A DNA stretch of 64,000 nucleotides from Caballeronia arvi (GCF_001544695.2 NZ_FCOM02000022.1:47406-111405), one strand, 5' to 3'. Positions 27,066-35,473 are shown, counted from the first letter of the stretch. Numbers and translations: made by a program. Notes: generated by a model not told the origin, from the letters alone.

Positions 27066-27805
27066 GCCCGCGCTCCGTTCAGAACCTGCGCGATGTGGAT
27101 GAACTTCGCATCGAGCTTCATGCGTTCGGCGCAGCCTTGCTGATGCATGAGACACGACATGTCGCCCGACACGATGTACTCCGCGCCCGCGCCGACGTGA
27201 TCGCGCACCTTGTCCTGTCCCATACGCACGGACACGGCTTCTTCCGTCACGGAAAACGTGCCGCCGAAACCGCAGCACTCGTCGGGGCGCGCGGGCGACA
27301 CGAATTCGATGCCCTTCACGCCGTCGAGCAGCGCGCGCGGCTTCGAAAAGCGTGCGCCCGCGACTTCCGAATTCGATGTCTCGCGCAGATGCCGAACCGC
27401 GCTGCAACTGTTGTGCAGCCCGACACGATGCGGAAACTCGGCCCAGGGAAACTCGCGCACCTCGAGCACGTCGTGCAGGAATTCGACGAGCTCGTACGTA
27501 TTGCCACGCACCTTCTGCACCGCGCTCGTCTGTTCGATCGACGTGAAGTGCTCGCGCACGTGATGCACGCAACTCGCCGACGGCCCGACGATGCAGTCGT
27601 AATCGGCGAAATTGCGGGCGAACACGCGCTCGGCGCCCGCGGCTTCCTTAAGTGCGCCGCTATTGGCCATCGGCTGGCCGCAGCAGGTCTGATCCTGCGG
27701 ATAGTCGACGTCGAGCCCGAGCCGCTCGAGCAGCTCCAGCGTGGCTATGCCGATCTGCGGATAAAAGGCGTCGATGAAACAGGGAACGAACAAAGCGACT
27801 TTCAT
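27062..27805 (-). CDS. lutA: lactate utilization protein LutA ((Fe-S)-binding, CCG domains)
   Basis: LutA belongs to the cysteine-rich CCG-domain family related to the heterodisulfide reductase and glycolate oxidase GlcF subunits. The 247-residue protein has the two repeated motifs CCGQPMANSG and CCGFGGTFSV and a third cysteine region GDMSCLMHQQGC. It is the first gene of lutABC and is divergent from a FadR-type regulator. A well-formed palindromic operator lies 38 bp upstream of its start. Confidence 0.95.
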   Translation of the reverse strand: MKVALFVPCFIDAFYPQIGIATLELLERLGLDVDYPQDQTCCGQPMANSGALKEAAGAERVFARNFADYDCIVGPSASCVHHVREHFTSIEQTSAVQKVRGNTYELVEFLHDVLEVREFPWAEFPHRVGLHNSCSAVRHLRETSNSEVAGARFSKPRALLDGVKGIEFVSPARPDECCGFGGTFSVTEEAVSVRMGQDKVRDHVGAGAEYIVSGDMSCLMHQQGCAERMKLDAKFIHIAQVLNGARA

Positions 27806-27843
27806 GGAGATCGGGTGCCTCGACGTGTGGGGAATTTGGTAAG

Positions 27844-27858
27844 CTTGGTCTGACCAAG
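27844..27858. promoter_or_regulatory. FadR/LldR-type operator between lutA and the GntR gene
   Basis: CTTGGTC-T-GACCAAG is a perfect 7-1-7 palindrome containing the TGGTNNNACCA core used by LldR, PdhR and other FadR-subfamily repressors. Its position between the divergent lutA and regulator genes suggests that the GntR protein controls both. Binding is inferred. Confidence 0.75.
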
Positions 27859-27930
27859 ACTTTAAAGAGATGCCTCATTCGTGTCAAACTCGGGCAATCC
27901 CATGCTTTCAACCTGCCTTCGCGTCGAACG

Positions 27931-28674
27931 ATGACTTTCCAGCCTGTCCATGCGCATTCCTACGCCCGCGTGCGCCTCTCCGACGTCGTGTCCGGGCAGA
28001 TTCGCGAGCTGATTTCGAACGGCACGCTGTTGCCGGGTCAGCGCCTGCCCGCCGAGCGCGATCTGGCCGAGCAGTTGAACGTGTCGCGCCCGTCGCTGCG
28101 CGAGGCGCTGATCCGGCTCGAATCGGACGGTTTCATCCGTTCGGCCGGGCGCGGCGGCTTCGTCGTGTCCGATGTGACCGCGCCGCTCGTGTCGCATCCG
28201 CTCGCGGCGCTGCTCGAAGAACAGCCGAACGCGAGCGCCGACGTGCTCGAACTGCGGCATGGACTCGAGACGCTATCCACCGCCTATGCCGCCGAGCGCG
28301 CGACCGAAGCCGATCTCGAGCGCATCGCCACCGCTTTCGACGCGCTGCAGAGCGCCGTCGCCGAGAAAAGCACGCGCATCGCGGAGAAAGACGCGGCGTT
28401 CCATCTCGCGATCGCGGACGCGACGCACAACGTCGCGCTCGCGCACGTGATGCACGGACTCGACGAATTGGTCCGCGAATCGATGCTCACGTCGCATCGG
28501 CTCGTCGATTACGACGACGAAGTCGAAGCGAGCCTGATGGCGCAGCATCGCGCGATCTTCGAGGCGATCGTCGCGCGCGATCCGGCGCGGGCGCGCGAGT
28601 GCGCCGGCGCGCATCTCGACTACGTGCGAACGCTGTATCGCGACCGGCCGGCGAAGAAAAACCGCGCCGCTTAA
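27931..28674 (+). CDS. FadR-subfamily GntR regulator of the lut operon (LldR-like)
   Basis: The 247-residue protein has an N-terminal winged helix with LPGQRLPAERDLAEQLNVSRPSLREALIRLE as the DNA-reading part (about residues 34-65), and a C-terminal all-helical FCD ligand domain with metal-site histidines in AFHLAIADATHN and HRAIFEAI. Divergence from lutABC and the FadR-type palindrome between them indicate an L-lactate-responsive repressor. The ligand is inferred. Confidence 0.9.
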   Translation: MTFQPVHAHSYARVRLSDVVSGQIRELISNGTLLPGQRLPAERDLAEQLNVSRPSLREALIRLESDGFIRSAGRGGFVVSDVTAPLVSHPLAALLEEQPNASADVLELRHGLETLSTAYAAERATEADLERIATAFDALQSAVAEKSTRIAEKDAAFHLAIADATHNVALAHVMHGLDELVRESMLTSHRLVDYDDEVEASLMAQHRAIFEAIVARDPARARECAGAHLDYVRTLYRDRPAKKNRAA

Positions 28675-28819
28675 ATCCGATGACATTACGAATTTGTAAG
28701 CCGCGCGAAAGTGATGATAGGACGCGGCCTACATGGATTTCGGACGCGCACGGCTAACGCAAACCAATCCTCCCCGCGATACTGGAATCGTCAACAAACA
28801 ACACTCGAAGGAGGACACC

Positions 28820-28894
28820 ATGCCTTACCTACTCGGATGGCTGCTCGGCGTACCGGTGATCGTTCTGGTGATTCTGTATCTGATCTTTCATTGA
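28820..28894 (+). CDS. 24-residue single-helix membrane microprotein
   Basis: The ATG at 28820 follows GAAGGAGG with ideal spacing and opens a 24-codon frame. The product starts MPYLLGW and is almost entirely one hydrophobic helix (Leu/Val/Ile rich, with a Gly-Val-Pro in the middle), ending in Phe-His. It is too short for standard gene callers. A terminator 32 bp after its stop makes it a self-contained unit. I recall similarly short membrane peptides in other proteobacteria but cannot name a function. Confidence 0.7.
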   Translation: MPYLLGWLLGVPVIVLVILYLIFH

Positions 28895-28926
28895 CCGGCA
28901 ACGCGGCAATGCATCAAAAGAGCCAG

Positions 28927-28960
28927 GGGCGTCGATACAATACGACGCCCTTTCTCTTTT
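28927..28960 (+). terminator. intrinsic terminator after the microprotein gene
   Basis: GGGCGTCG and CGACGCCC form an 8-bp stem with an 8-nt loop, followed by TTTCTCTTTT. It lies between the microprotein and creA. Confidence 0.75.
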
Positions 28961-28973
28961 CCGAAGGCTGCCG

Positions 28974-29450
28974 ATGAAACGCTCTGCCCGCGCGCTCGCC
29001 GCAACGCTCACCCTGATTTCCGGCGCGGGCCTCGCGCACGCCGAAGAAATCGCCAGCGTCAACACCAACTTCCGCTTCACCGGTTCGGACCGCGTCACGG
29101 TCGAGGCTTACGACGATCCGCTTGTCGAAGGCGTGACCTGCTATGTGTCGCGGGCGCGCACGGGCGGCGTGAAAGGCACGCTCGGCATCGCGGAAGACCC
29201 GACCGAAGCGTCGATCGCGTGCCGCCAGGTCGGCCCGATCAAGATCGCGCAGCCGCTCAAGCAGAAGACCGACGTGTTCTCGGCGGGCATGTCGTTCATC
29301 TTCAAGACGCTGCATGTGGTGCGCATCGTCGATGCGAAGCGCAACACGCTCGTCTATATGACCTACAGCGACCGCGTCGCAACCGGCAGCCCGAAGAACA
29401 GCGTGACGGCGGTGCCGGTTCCCGCGGGCACGACCATACCGGTGAAGTGA
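28974..29450 (+). CDS. creA: CreA family periplasmic protein
   Basis: A 158-residue protein of the CreA family, whose function is unknown. Residues 1-22 form a signal peptide ending in LAHA. The mature part has the family signature FRFTGSDRVTVEAYDDP, VEGVTCYVSRARTGG and a second cysteine in SIACRQVGPI, suggesting a disulfide in the periplasm. In E. coli the gene lies beside creBCD, but no such two-component genes are present here. Confidence 0.9.
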   Translation: MKRSARALAATLTLISGAGLAHAEEIASVNTNFRFTGSDRVTVEAYDDPLVEGVTCYVSRARTGGVKGTLGIAEDPTEASIACRQVGPIKIAQPLKQKTDVFSAGMSFIFKTLHVVRIVDAKRNTLVYMTYSDRVATGSPKNSVTAVPVPAGTTIPVK

Positions 29451-29539
29451 CGCGCAACTGTCCGGTCCGGGGCGAAACAAAGTTGTAAACTGTGCGATTC
29501 CGCTGACCCTTCCCCGCTTCCGTTCCCCTTCTTCGCGCC

Positions 29540-30361
29540 ATGACCGCCGCCCGCTTCCGCAATGCCGCACACTACTGGCGCTCGCCGCTCGTGCCGGACG
29601 CGGACATGGTCACCGCCGAATACTACGATCACGAGTTCACGCCGCACTGGCACGACGCCTACACCGTGCCAGTGATCGAAGCGGGCGCGGAGTGCTATGA
29701 CTATCGCGGCGCGCATCACGTCGCCGAAGCCGGCTCCGTGCCGGTGATCAATCCCGGCGAAGTGCACACGGGCGCGCGGGCCGTCGATGCGGGCTGGCGT
29801 TATCGCGTGTTCTATCTGCCTGTGCCGTTCGTCGAGGCGCTCGCGCGCGACATGTCGGCGCAAACGACGTCGCCGCCGTGGTTTCCGGTCGACATCATTC
29901 GCGATCCCGATCTGGCGCGGCGGCTGGTGATCGCGCATCGGCTGCTGGAAGAAGGCGCCGATCCGCTCGCCGCGGAACTCGCCCTCGTCGATGCGACGAC
30001 GACGCTGCTCGGCCGCCACGCGCTCGAGCGCCCGGATATCGCGCCGCTCGCTGCGGACGCCCGTCGCGTCGCGACGATGAAATCCCGCCTCGCCGACGAT
30101 CTGCTCGAACCGCTGACCCTCGCCGAACTCGCGCAAACGGTCGGCCTCTCGACCTTTCACGCCGCTCGCCTCTTCACGCGCGAAACCGGTCTTGCGCCGC
30201 ACGCGTGGCGCAATCAGTTGCGCATCGTGCGCGCGCTGCCCGCGTTGCGCGCGGGCGCATCCGTCACCGATGTCGCCGCGGCGAGCGGCTTCACCGATCA
30301 AAGCCATTTCACGCGCCATTTCAAACGCACGTTCGGCGTGCCGCCCGGCCGCTGGCGCTGA
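29540..30361 (+). CDS. AraC family transcriptional regulator
   Basis: The 273-residue protein has an N-terminal cupin-like sensing domain (EFTPHWHDAYTVPVIEAG, VINPGEVHTG) and a C-terminal double helix-turn-helix with LAELAQTVGLSTFHAARLF and the signature VAAASGFTDQSHFTRHFKRTFG. The gene is directly upstream of azlCD on the same strand (93 bp), so it may regulate the exporter or be co-transcribed with it. The ligand is unknown. Confidence 0.93.
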   Translation: MTAARFRNAAHYWRSPLVPDADMVTAEYYDHEFTPHWHDAYTVPVIEAGAECYDYRGAHHVAEAGSVPVINPGEVHTGARAVDAGWRYRVFYLPVPFVEALARDMSAQTTSPPWFPVDIIRDPDLARRLVIAHRLLEEGADPLAAELALVDATTTLLGRHALERPDIAPLAADARRVATMKSRLADDLLEPLTLAELAQTVGLSTFHAARLFTRETGLAPHAWRNQLRIVRALPALRAGASVTDVAAASGFTDQSHFTRHFKRTFGVPPGRWR

Positions 30362-30453
30362 GCGCATCGGCGGGATCGGCGGCAGGAAAGCGCAAGAACG
30401 TACAAGCATTCGAAGCGGCGGTTTGCGTATCCTCGCTTCCATAGGAGGACATC

Positions 30454-31197
30454 TTGAAAGCAACACCTTTGCGCGAATTCGCCGCCGGCGCCCGCGACAC
30501 CATCCCGATGATGATCGGCGCCGCGCCCTTCGGCGTGATCTTCGGTACGCTCGTCACCGCGAGTCCGCTGACGCTCTGGCACGGCCAGCTGATGTCGCTC
30601 GCCGTGTTCGCCGGCTCGGCGCAGTTCATCGCGGTCGGGCTGATCGCATCGCACGCGAGCTTCGCCGTCATCTGGGCGACGACGCTCGTCGTCAATCTGC
30701 GTCACGTGCTCTATTCCGCGACGCTCGCGCCCTATGTCGCGCATCTGCCGCGCCGCTGGCGCTGGGCGCTCGCGGGCGTCATGACCGACGAAGTCTTTGC
30801 CGTCGCCTACGCGCACTATCAGAAGCGCGCGCCGGGCGAGACCGGACCGCACTATTTCCTCGGCTCGGGCCTCTCGATGTACCTGAACTGGCAACTGTGG
30901 ACGCTCGTCGGCCTGCTGTTCGGCGCGGCGTTCCCCGGCCTGAAATCGCTCGGCCTCGACTTCGCGATGGTCGCGACGTTCATCGCGATCATCGTGCCGC
31001 AACTCGTCGCGGTGCGCTTCGTCGCGGCGGCGGCGGCGTCCGGCGTGCTGTCGTTCGCGTGGCAAGGCTGGCCGTACAAGCTCGGCCTGCTCGCCGCCGT
31101 GTTCGTGGGCGTCGCGGTGGGCATGGTGCTCACGCTGATGGAAAACCGGCCGCCGACGAAGCATCGCCTGAAAAACGCCAAGGAGCGCACGCAATGA
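30454..31197 (+). CDS. azlC: AzlC family branched-chain amino acid exporter, large subunit
   Basis: AzlC is the large membrane subunit of an AzlCD/YgaZH-type exporter of branched-chain amino acids. The 247-residue protein has the opening segment GARDTIPMMIGAAPFGVIFGTL and FAGSAQFIAVGLIA, with about seven to eight hydrophobic helices. Translation begins at a TTG (30454) behind AGGAGGA, which fits the family N-terminus. It overlaps azlD by four bases (ATGA). Confidence 0.93.
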   Translation: MKATPLREFAAGARDTIPMMIGAAPFGVIFGTLVTASPLTLWHGQLMSLAVFAGSAQFIAVGLIASHASFAVIWATTLVVNLRHVLYSATLAPYVAHLPRRWRWALAGVMTDEVFAVAYAHYQKRAPGETGPHYFLGSGLSMYLNWQLWTLVGLLFGAAFPGLKSLGLDFAMVATFIAIIVPQLVAVRFVAAAAASGVLSFAWQGWPYKLGLLAAVFVGVAVGMVLTLMENRPPTKHRLKNAKERTQ

Positions 31198-31523
31198 CGA
31201 TGAATTACGTCTGGTTGATCATCGGGATGGCGCTCGTGACCTACGTGATCCGCGCGGCCGTTTTCGTGCTGGGCGAGCGCCTGCCCTTTCCGCGGGTCGT
31301 GCGCAGCGCGCTCTCGTTCGTGCCGGTGACGGTGCTCACCGCCATCATCGTGCCGATGACCGTCTCGCCGCACGGCAACGGCGCCGAACTCACGTGGCGT
31401 AATCCGCAACTGGTGGCGGCGCTCGTCGCAGTCATCGTTTGCGTGTTCACGAAACGGCCGCTTTTGACGATTGCGGTGTCGCTCGCGGTGTTTTTCCTGT
31501 GGCAGTTCGTCGTGCTGCGCTAA
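31194..31523 (+). CDS. azlD: AzlD family branched-chain amino acid exporter, small subunit
   Basis: The 109-residue partner of AzlC. It has the AzlD pattern WLIIGMALVTYVIRAAVF, RLPFPRVVRSALSFVPVTVLTAIIVP and a hydrophobic C-terminus, with about four membrane segments. The start at 31194 overlaps the azlC stop; an ATG at 31200 is a possible alternative that would lose two residues. The amino acids exported are inferred from the family. Confidence 0.92.
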   Translation: MTMNYVWLIIGMALVTYVIRAAVFVLGERLPFPRVVRSALSFVPVTVLTAIIVPMTVSPHGNGAELTWRNPQLVAALVAVIVCVFTKRPLLTIAVSLAVFFLWQFVVLR

Positions 31524-31689
31524 ACGTTTTCCGCCGATTCACTGCCGATCGGCTTTCAAAAAGCCTCGAAGAAGTCTCAAGTTCCCGGAAAGCGCGCCGA
31601 TATCAGAAACGAATGGACTCCGCCTGCAAGAGCGGCGCCGCCAGCATTTCCCGCCCTCGGGGCACCGAAGGGCGGAACCGGGAACCAAC

Positions 31690-32454
31690 ATGCGTCAAAT
31701 CACCCTTTCGCTTCGCGACGAGACGATTGCTTCGCTGGAACGCGACTTCGAAGCGTTTTTGCGTCTGTCGCTGAAGCTCGATCCACAATTCGTCACGCCG
31801 TCGTTCGAGGACTTCCTGCGCGCGAAGCTGCTCGACAACAACACGCCGCTCACCGAGCAGGCCGTGCAGCGCATGCTCACGCACGGCCAGTACGCGTGGG
31901 CGAAGCGCGCGCTCGACAAGGAGTTTCCCGACGTCGTCGAAATCCTGATTCGTCAGGCGGCCGAGCACGGCTTCGCATTCGCTATCCGCGCCGACTGGAC
32001 CGCGGAGGATCTCGTGCGAGCGTCGCGCGAATGGGCGATGGCGATCGTCACCGAAGCAAAGGGCGACGTGTCGCAAGTGGACATGCTCGCGTCGCAGATC
32101 AAATCGGCGGCGGCGGATATCCGCGAGGTCGAGGAAAAGATGCAGACGCCCGCATGGCGCCTCGCCGATTCGCTGCGCCAGCGCGTGTACGAAACGAAGA
32201 TTTCGGTGGAGACGAGCATCGGTTCGACGGCGCGCGAAAAGCTCGGCGAATTGCGCTGCCTGCTGCGTCTTGGCATCGTTTATGGCTCGATCCAGAAGCA
32301 GGAAGCGCAACAGGTGCTCGAATACCTGCGCTCGCTGCGGCCCGAGCTTTTCGTCGAAGAGCCTCACGACGGCTTCACACGTTTCGCCGCTTGGCTACGC
32401 AGCATCTTCGCGCCGGCGCCGCGTGCGCCGAGCACGTCACGCGCGCCGAGATAG
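31690..32454 (+). CDS. hypothetical helical protein (254 aa)
   Basis: I do not recognise this family. The product starts MRQITLSLRDETIASLERDF, has no signal peptide or membrane helix, and is predicted from composition to be mostly alpha-helical with Arg/Glu/Ala-rich segments. The C-terminal 25 residues are Pro/Arg/Ala-rich and probably disordered. The ATG at 31690 was taken because the upstream in-frame sequence is unlike coding DNA. It ends five bases from the convergent helicase stop, with no terminator between. Confidence 0.75.
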   Translation: MRQITLSLRDETIASLERDFEAFLRLSLKLDPQFVTPSFEDFLRAKLLDNNTPLTEQAVQRMLTHGQYAWAKRALDKEFPDVVEILIRQAAEHGFAFAIRADWTAEDLVRASREWAMAIVTEAKGDVSQVDMLASQIKSAAADIREVEEKMQTPAWRLADSLRQRVYETKISVETSIGSTAREKLGELRCLLRLGIVYGSIQKQEAQQVLEYLRSLRPELFVEEPHDGFTRFAAWLRSIFAPAPRAPSTSRAPR

Positions 32455-32459
32455 GCGTT

Positions 32460-34646
32460 TCAGTCCCACATGCCTTTCAGGCGCGCCGCGATATCGATTT
32501 TCGCCTTCGCGGCCGCCGCGAGCCCCGCAGCCGTCGGCGCGGCAGGCGCAACAACCGGTGGCCACGCCGCCGCCTCGAAGTTCTGCATCAGATGCGGCGG
32601 GATGAAGCGCGTGCGCTGCGCCCATACGTGCCGGTCGCCGAGATGCGTCTGGTTGTGCACGTAGAAACGCTGTGGCGTGACGATGTGCAAGTCTTCCTTC
32701 GCGCGCGTCATCGCGACGTATAGCAGACGCCGTTCTTCATCGATTTCCTCGTCGCTGCCCGTGCCGAGATCGGACGGAATGCAGCCATCCACACCGTTCA
32801 GCACGAACACGTTGCGCCACTCCTGCCCCTTCGCCGAGTGAATGGTCGAGAGAATCAGATAGTCCTCGTCGAGCAACGGCACGCCGGATTCGTCGCTCGT
32901 CGCGTCGGGCGGATCGAGCGTGAGCTCGGTGAGGAAACGCTCGCGCGTCGGGTACGTCGACGCGATGCTCTCCATCTGCAATACATCGCCGATGCGGATC
33001 GCGGCGTCTTCGTGATTGCGCTCCAGATGCGGCTCGTACCAGCGGCGAATCATCTCGAATTCGGCAGGCCAGCCGGATTCGCGGCCGCAGAGCTTCGCCA
33101 TCAGGCCGACGAAGCGCGGCCAGTCATCGCTGGCGCGCGCGGGCGCCTGGAACGCAGCGATTGCGCTCGATGCCACCGCGTCGGGCGCGCTCACGCTATC
33201 CAGCAAGCGCCCGGCAATCGCCGGGCCGACACCCGGCAAAAGTTGCGCGACGCGAAAGCCCGCGACGCGATCGCGCGGATTCTCCGCCCAGCGCAACACT
33301 GCGAGCACGTCCTTCACGTGCACGGAATCGAGAAACTTGAGGCCGCCGAATTTCACGAACGGAATGTTCCGGCGCGTGAGCTCGATTTCGAGCGTCGCGC
33401 TGTGATGCGCCGCGCGAAAGAGCACCGCCTGCGCCTTCAGCTTCATGCCCGATTCGCGCGCCTCCAGCACTTTCTCGACGACATAACGCGCCTGATCCGC
33501 CTCGTCCGCGACGCAGACGACGCGCGGCTTTTGCGCCGATGCCTTGTCGGTCCACAAGTTCTTCGTGTAGCGCTCGGACGCAAGTCCGATCACCGCGTTC
33601 GACGCCTCCAGAATCGGCTGCGTCGAGCGATAGTTGCGCTCGAGCGTGACGGTCGCGGCGGGCGGATCGAAATGGCCGGGGAAATCGAGGATATTGCGCA
33701 CCGTCGCGCCGCGGAACGAATAGATGGACTGCGCATCGTCGCCGACGACCGTGAGGCCGCGCCCGTCCGGTTTCATCGCGAGAAGGATCGACGCCTGCAG
33801 CCGATTCGTGTCCTGATATTCGTCGACGAGCACGTGATCGAAACGGCTCGCGAGATCCGCGGCCACCGACGGCTCCGCCGCGAGATGCGACCAGTAGAGC
33901 AGCAGATCATCGTAATCGAGCACGCTTTGCGCCTGTTTCGCGCTGACGTAAGCGGCAAAGAGGCGCTTGAGATCGGCTTCCCATTCGCCGCACCACGGAT
34001 ACGACTGATCGAGCACGGTGGCAAGGGACGCGCCCGTGTTGACGACGCGCGAGTAGATCGCGAAGCACGTCGACTTGGCCGGAAAGCGTTTTTCCTTCGA
34101 CGACAGACCGAGTTCATGCCGCACGAGATTCATGAGATCGGCGGAATCTTCGCGATCGTTGATCGTGAACGACGGCGCAAGTCCGACGAGATCGGCGTAG
34201 TCGCGCAGCAAGCGCGCGCCCACTCCATGAAACGTGCCCGACCACGTCAAACCCTGCGCGATGGCGCTCTTTTTCCCGAGCGCGTTCATCGCGATGCGAG
34301 ACACGCGCCGGGTCATTTCGAGCGCCGCGCGCCGTGAAAACGTGAGCAGCAGGATGCGATGCGGGTCCGCGCCCTTCACCAGCAGATGCGCGACGCGATG
34401 CGCGAGCGTGTTGGTCTTGCCCGAGCCCGCGCCCGCGATCACGAGCAGCGGTCCGCCACGACGGTCGGGTTCATCGACGCCGAATTCGACGGCCTCGCGC
34501 TGCGCCGCGTTGAGCTTCGCGAGATAGTCGGCGACCTGCTTTGCCGTGGATTCGGCGGTGGATTGGGAAGCGGCGTCGGCGGTATCGGGAAGCGTGAGCA
34601 CGGAAGAAAGGCGGCGGGAATCGGGTGACGCACACTGTATATCCAT
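32460..34646 (-). CDS. UvrD/Rep-family ATP-dependent DNA helicase
   Basis: A superfamily 1A helicase of up to 728 residues with the whole motif set: LNAAQREAV (Q motif), GAGSGKTNTLAHR (I), DEYQDTN (II), GDDAQSIYSFRGA (III), TIHSAKGQEW (V) and YVAMTRAKEDLHI (VI). It is longer than Rep and resembles a Burkholderia-specific UvrD-like group. The ATG at 34646 lies inside a LexA-like palindrome and has no ribosome-binding site. A GTG at 34601 giving 713 residues is an alternative start. A role in repair or replication restart is inferred from the family. Confidence 0.9.
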   Translation of the reverse strand: MDIQCASPDSRRLSSVLTLPDTADAASQSTAESTAKQVADYLAKLNAAQREAVEFGVDEPDRRGGPLLVIAGAGSGKTNTLAHRVAHLLVKGADPHRILLLTFSRRAALEMTRRVSRIAMNALGKKSAIAQGLTWSGTFHGVGARLLRDYADLVGLAPSFTINDREDSADLMNLVRHELGLSSKEKRFPAKSTCFAIYSRVVNTGASLATVLDQSYPWCGEWEADLKRLFAAYVSAKQAQSVLDYDDLLLYWSHLAAEPSVAADLASRFDHVLVDEYQDTNRLQASILLAMKPDGRGLTVVGDDAQSIYSFRGATVRNILDFPGHFDPPAATVTLERNYRSTQPILEASNAVIGLASERYTKNLWTDKASAQKPRVVCVADEADQARYVVEKVLEARESGMKLKAQAVLFRAAHHSATLEIELTRRNIPFVKFGGLKFLDSVHVKDVLAVLRWAENPRDRVAGFRVAQLLPGVGPAIAGRLLDSVSAPDAVASSAIAAFQAPARASDDWPRFVGLMAKLCGRESGWPAEFEMIRRWYEPHLERNHEDAAIRIGDVLQMESIASTYPTRERFLTELTLDPPDATSDESGVPLLDEDYLILSTIHSAKGQEWRNVFVLNGVDGCIPSDLGTGSDEEIDEERRLLYVAMTRAKEDLHIVTPQRFYVHNQTHLGDRHVWAQRTRFIPPHLMQNFEAAAWPPVVAPAAPTAAGLAAAAKAKIDIAARLKGMWD

Positions 34647-34650
34647 ACAA
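34635..34650. promoter_or_regulatory. LexA-like box at the helicase start
   Basis: CTGT-ATATCCAT-ACAA matches the CTGT-N8-ACAG operator with one mismatch and an AT-rich centre. It overlaps the annotated ATG of the helicase gene. If real, the true start of translation is downstream. Confidence 0.4.
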
Positions 34651-34699
34651 CCCGCGCGCGCAAGTCTTTGGGCCGGTTACGCTTTCGGCCCCAAATGCA

Positions 34700-34730
34700 G
34701 CGAGCCCGGTCCGCAGGGAACCGGGCTCGC
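34700..34730 (-). terminator. stem-loop downstream of the exported-protein gene
   Basis: GCGAGCCCGGT and ACCGGGCTCGC form a perfect 11-bp stem with a 9-nt loop, 19 bp after the stop of the gene at 34750. The U-tract on the minus strand is poor (TGCATTT), so termination strength is uncertain. Confidence 0.5.
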
Positions 34731-34749
34731 ATCGCTGCTTCGGTGAGCG

Positions 34750-35007
34750 TTACTGCGCCTTCTTCGCGTTCTTCACTTTCGCGTCGGCGGCGGCTTCGTT
34801 GGCTTCGGATTGCGCTTCCGTCTTCTTCTTGTCGGCCTTGGCCTGCGCGACGGCGGAGTCCTTGTCGGCTTCGGCCTGCTTCTTCGCGGCCTTCTGATCG
34901 GCCTTCGTCGGGGCGTCGCTCGTCGTCTGCGCGAACGATGCCACGCTCACGCTCGCGAACGTTCCCGCCATCAACGCGGCCAGCAGTGCATGGGTTTTTC
35001 GATTCAT
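34750..35007 (-). CDS. small exported Ala/Lys-rich protein
   Basis: An 85-residue protein with a clear signal peptide (about residues 1-26, ending SFAQ) and a mature part of about 58 residues made of Ala, Lys, Glu, Asp and Gln. The composition and heptad-like spacing suggest a single charged amphipathic helix. There are no cysteines or known motifs. It is 34 bp downstream of a second exported protein with a similar helical C-terminal half; the two probably form an operon. The function is not recognised. Confidence 0.75.
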   Translation of the reverse strand: MNRKTHALLAALMAGTFASVSVASFAQTTSDAPTKADQKAAKKQAEADKDSAVAQAKADKKKTEAQSEANEAAADAKVKNAKKAQ

Positions 35008-35041
35008 GATGTTCTCCCTAGTTTTCGATGACGCATCACGG

Positions 35042-35473
35042 TCAGTGCTGCAGGCCCGCGTCCTTCGGCGTGCCCGGCTCCGTCGCGTTCAGTTCGGCCT
35101 TGGCGGCGTCCTTGTCGGCCTTGCGGTTGATCTTGGCGTTCTGCAGTTCTTCCTTGTACTGCGCCTTGGCCTGCTGGTTCTGCGCCTTCAACTCGGCCTT
35201 CGATGCCTTCTTCGACGCGCGATATTCCGCGTTCGCCTCGGCGTTCGCGTTGCGACGCTGGACGAGGGGATCGGTCGGCGCCGGCGCGACGACGTTATGC
35301 GGCGGCGGCGTCACGGGCGCTTGTCCGGCCATTTGGCCCGGCATCTGTGCCGGCGCAGGCTGCATGGTTTGCGGCTGAACCGGCGCGGGTTGCGTCGTGG
35401 TCTGCGCATAAGCGCCGGATGCGGCGAGCGTGGCGATGGCGGAGCCGATCAAAAGGATTCGTGCGCGAGTCAT
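35042..35473 (-). CDS. small exported protein with Pro/Gln-rich linker and Lys/Ala-rich helix
   Basis: The 143-residue product has a signal peptide (about residues 1-23, cut near AYA-QTT), then a Pro/Gln/Met-rich stretch to about residue 67, then a Lys/Ala/Asn/Glu-rich helical C-terminal half. That half resembles the mature part of the neighbouring 85-residue protein. It precedes that gene on the same strand. No known family is recognised. The ATG at 35473 has a GAGGACT ribosome-binding site just upstream. Confidence 0.75.
   Translation of the reverse strand: MTRARILLIGSAIATLAASGAYAQTTTQPAPVQPQTMQPAPAQMPGQMAGQAPVTPPPHNVVAPAPTDPLVQRRNANAEANAEYRASKKASKAELKAQNQQAKAQYKEELQNAKINRKADKDAAKAELNATEPGTPKDAGLQH

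Noticed and set aside
28936..28941. TACAAT as a -10 element for creA
   Set aside because: It lies in the loop of the terminator hairpin and has no -35 at the right distance.
32838..34337. A 499-codon frame antisense to the helicase gene
   Set aside because: The translation is rich in Arg/His/Glu without any motif, whereas the other strand has all SF1 helicase motifs.
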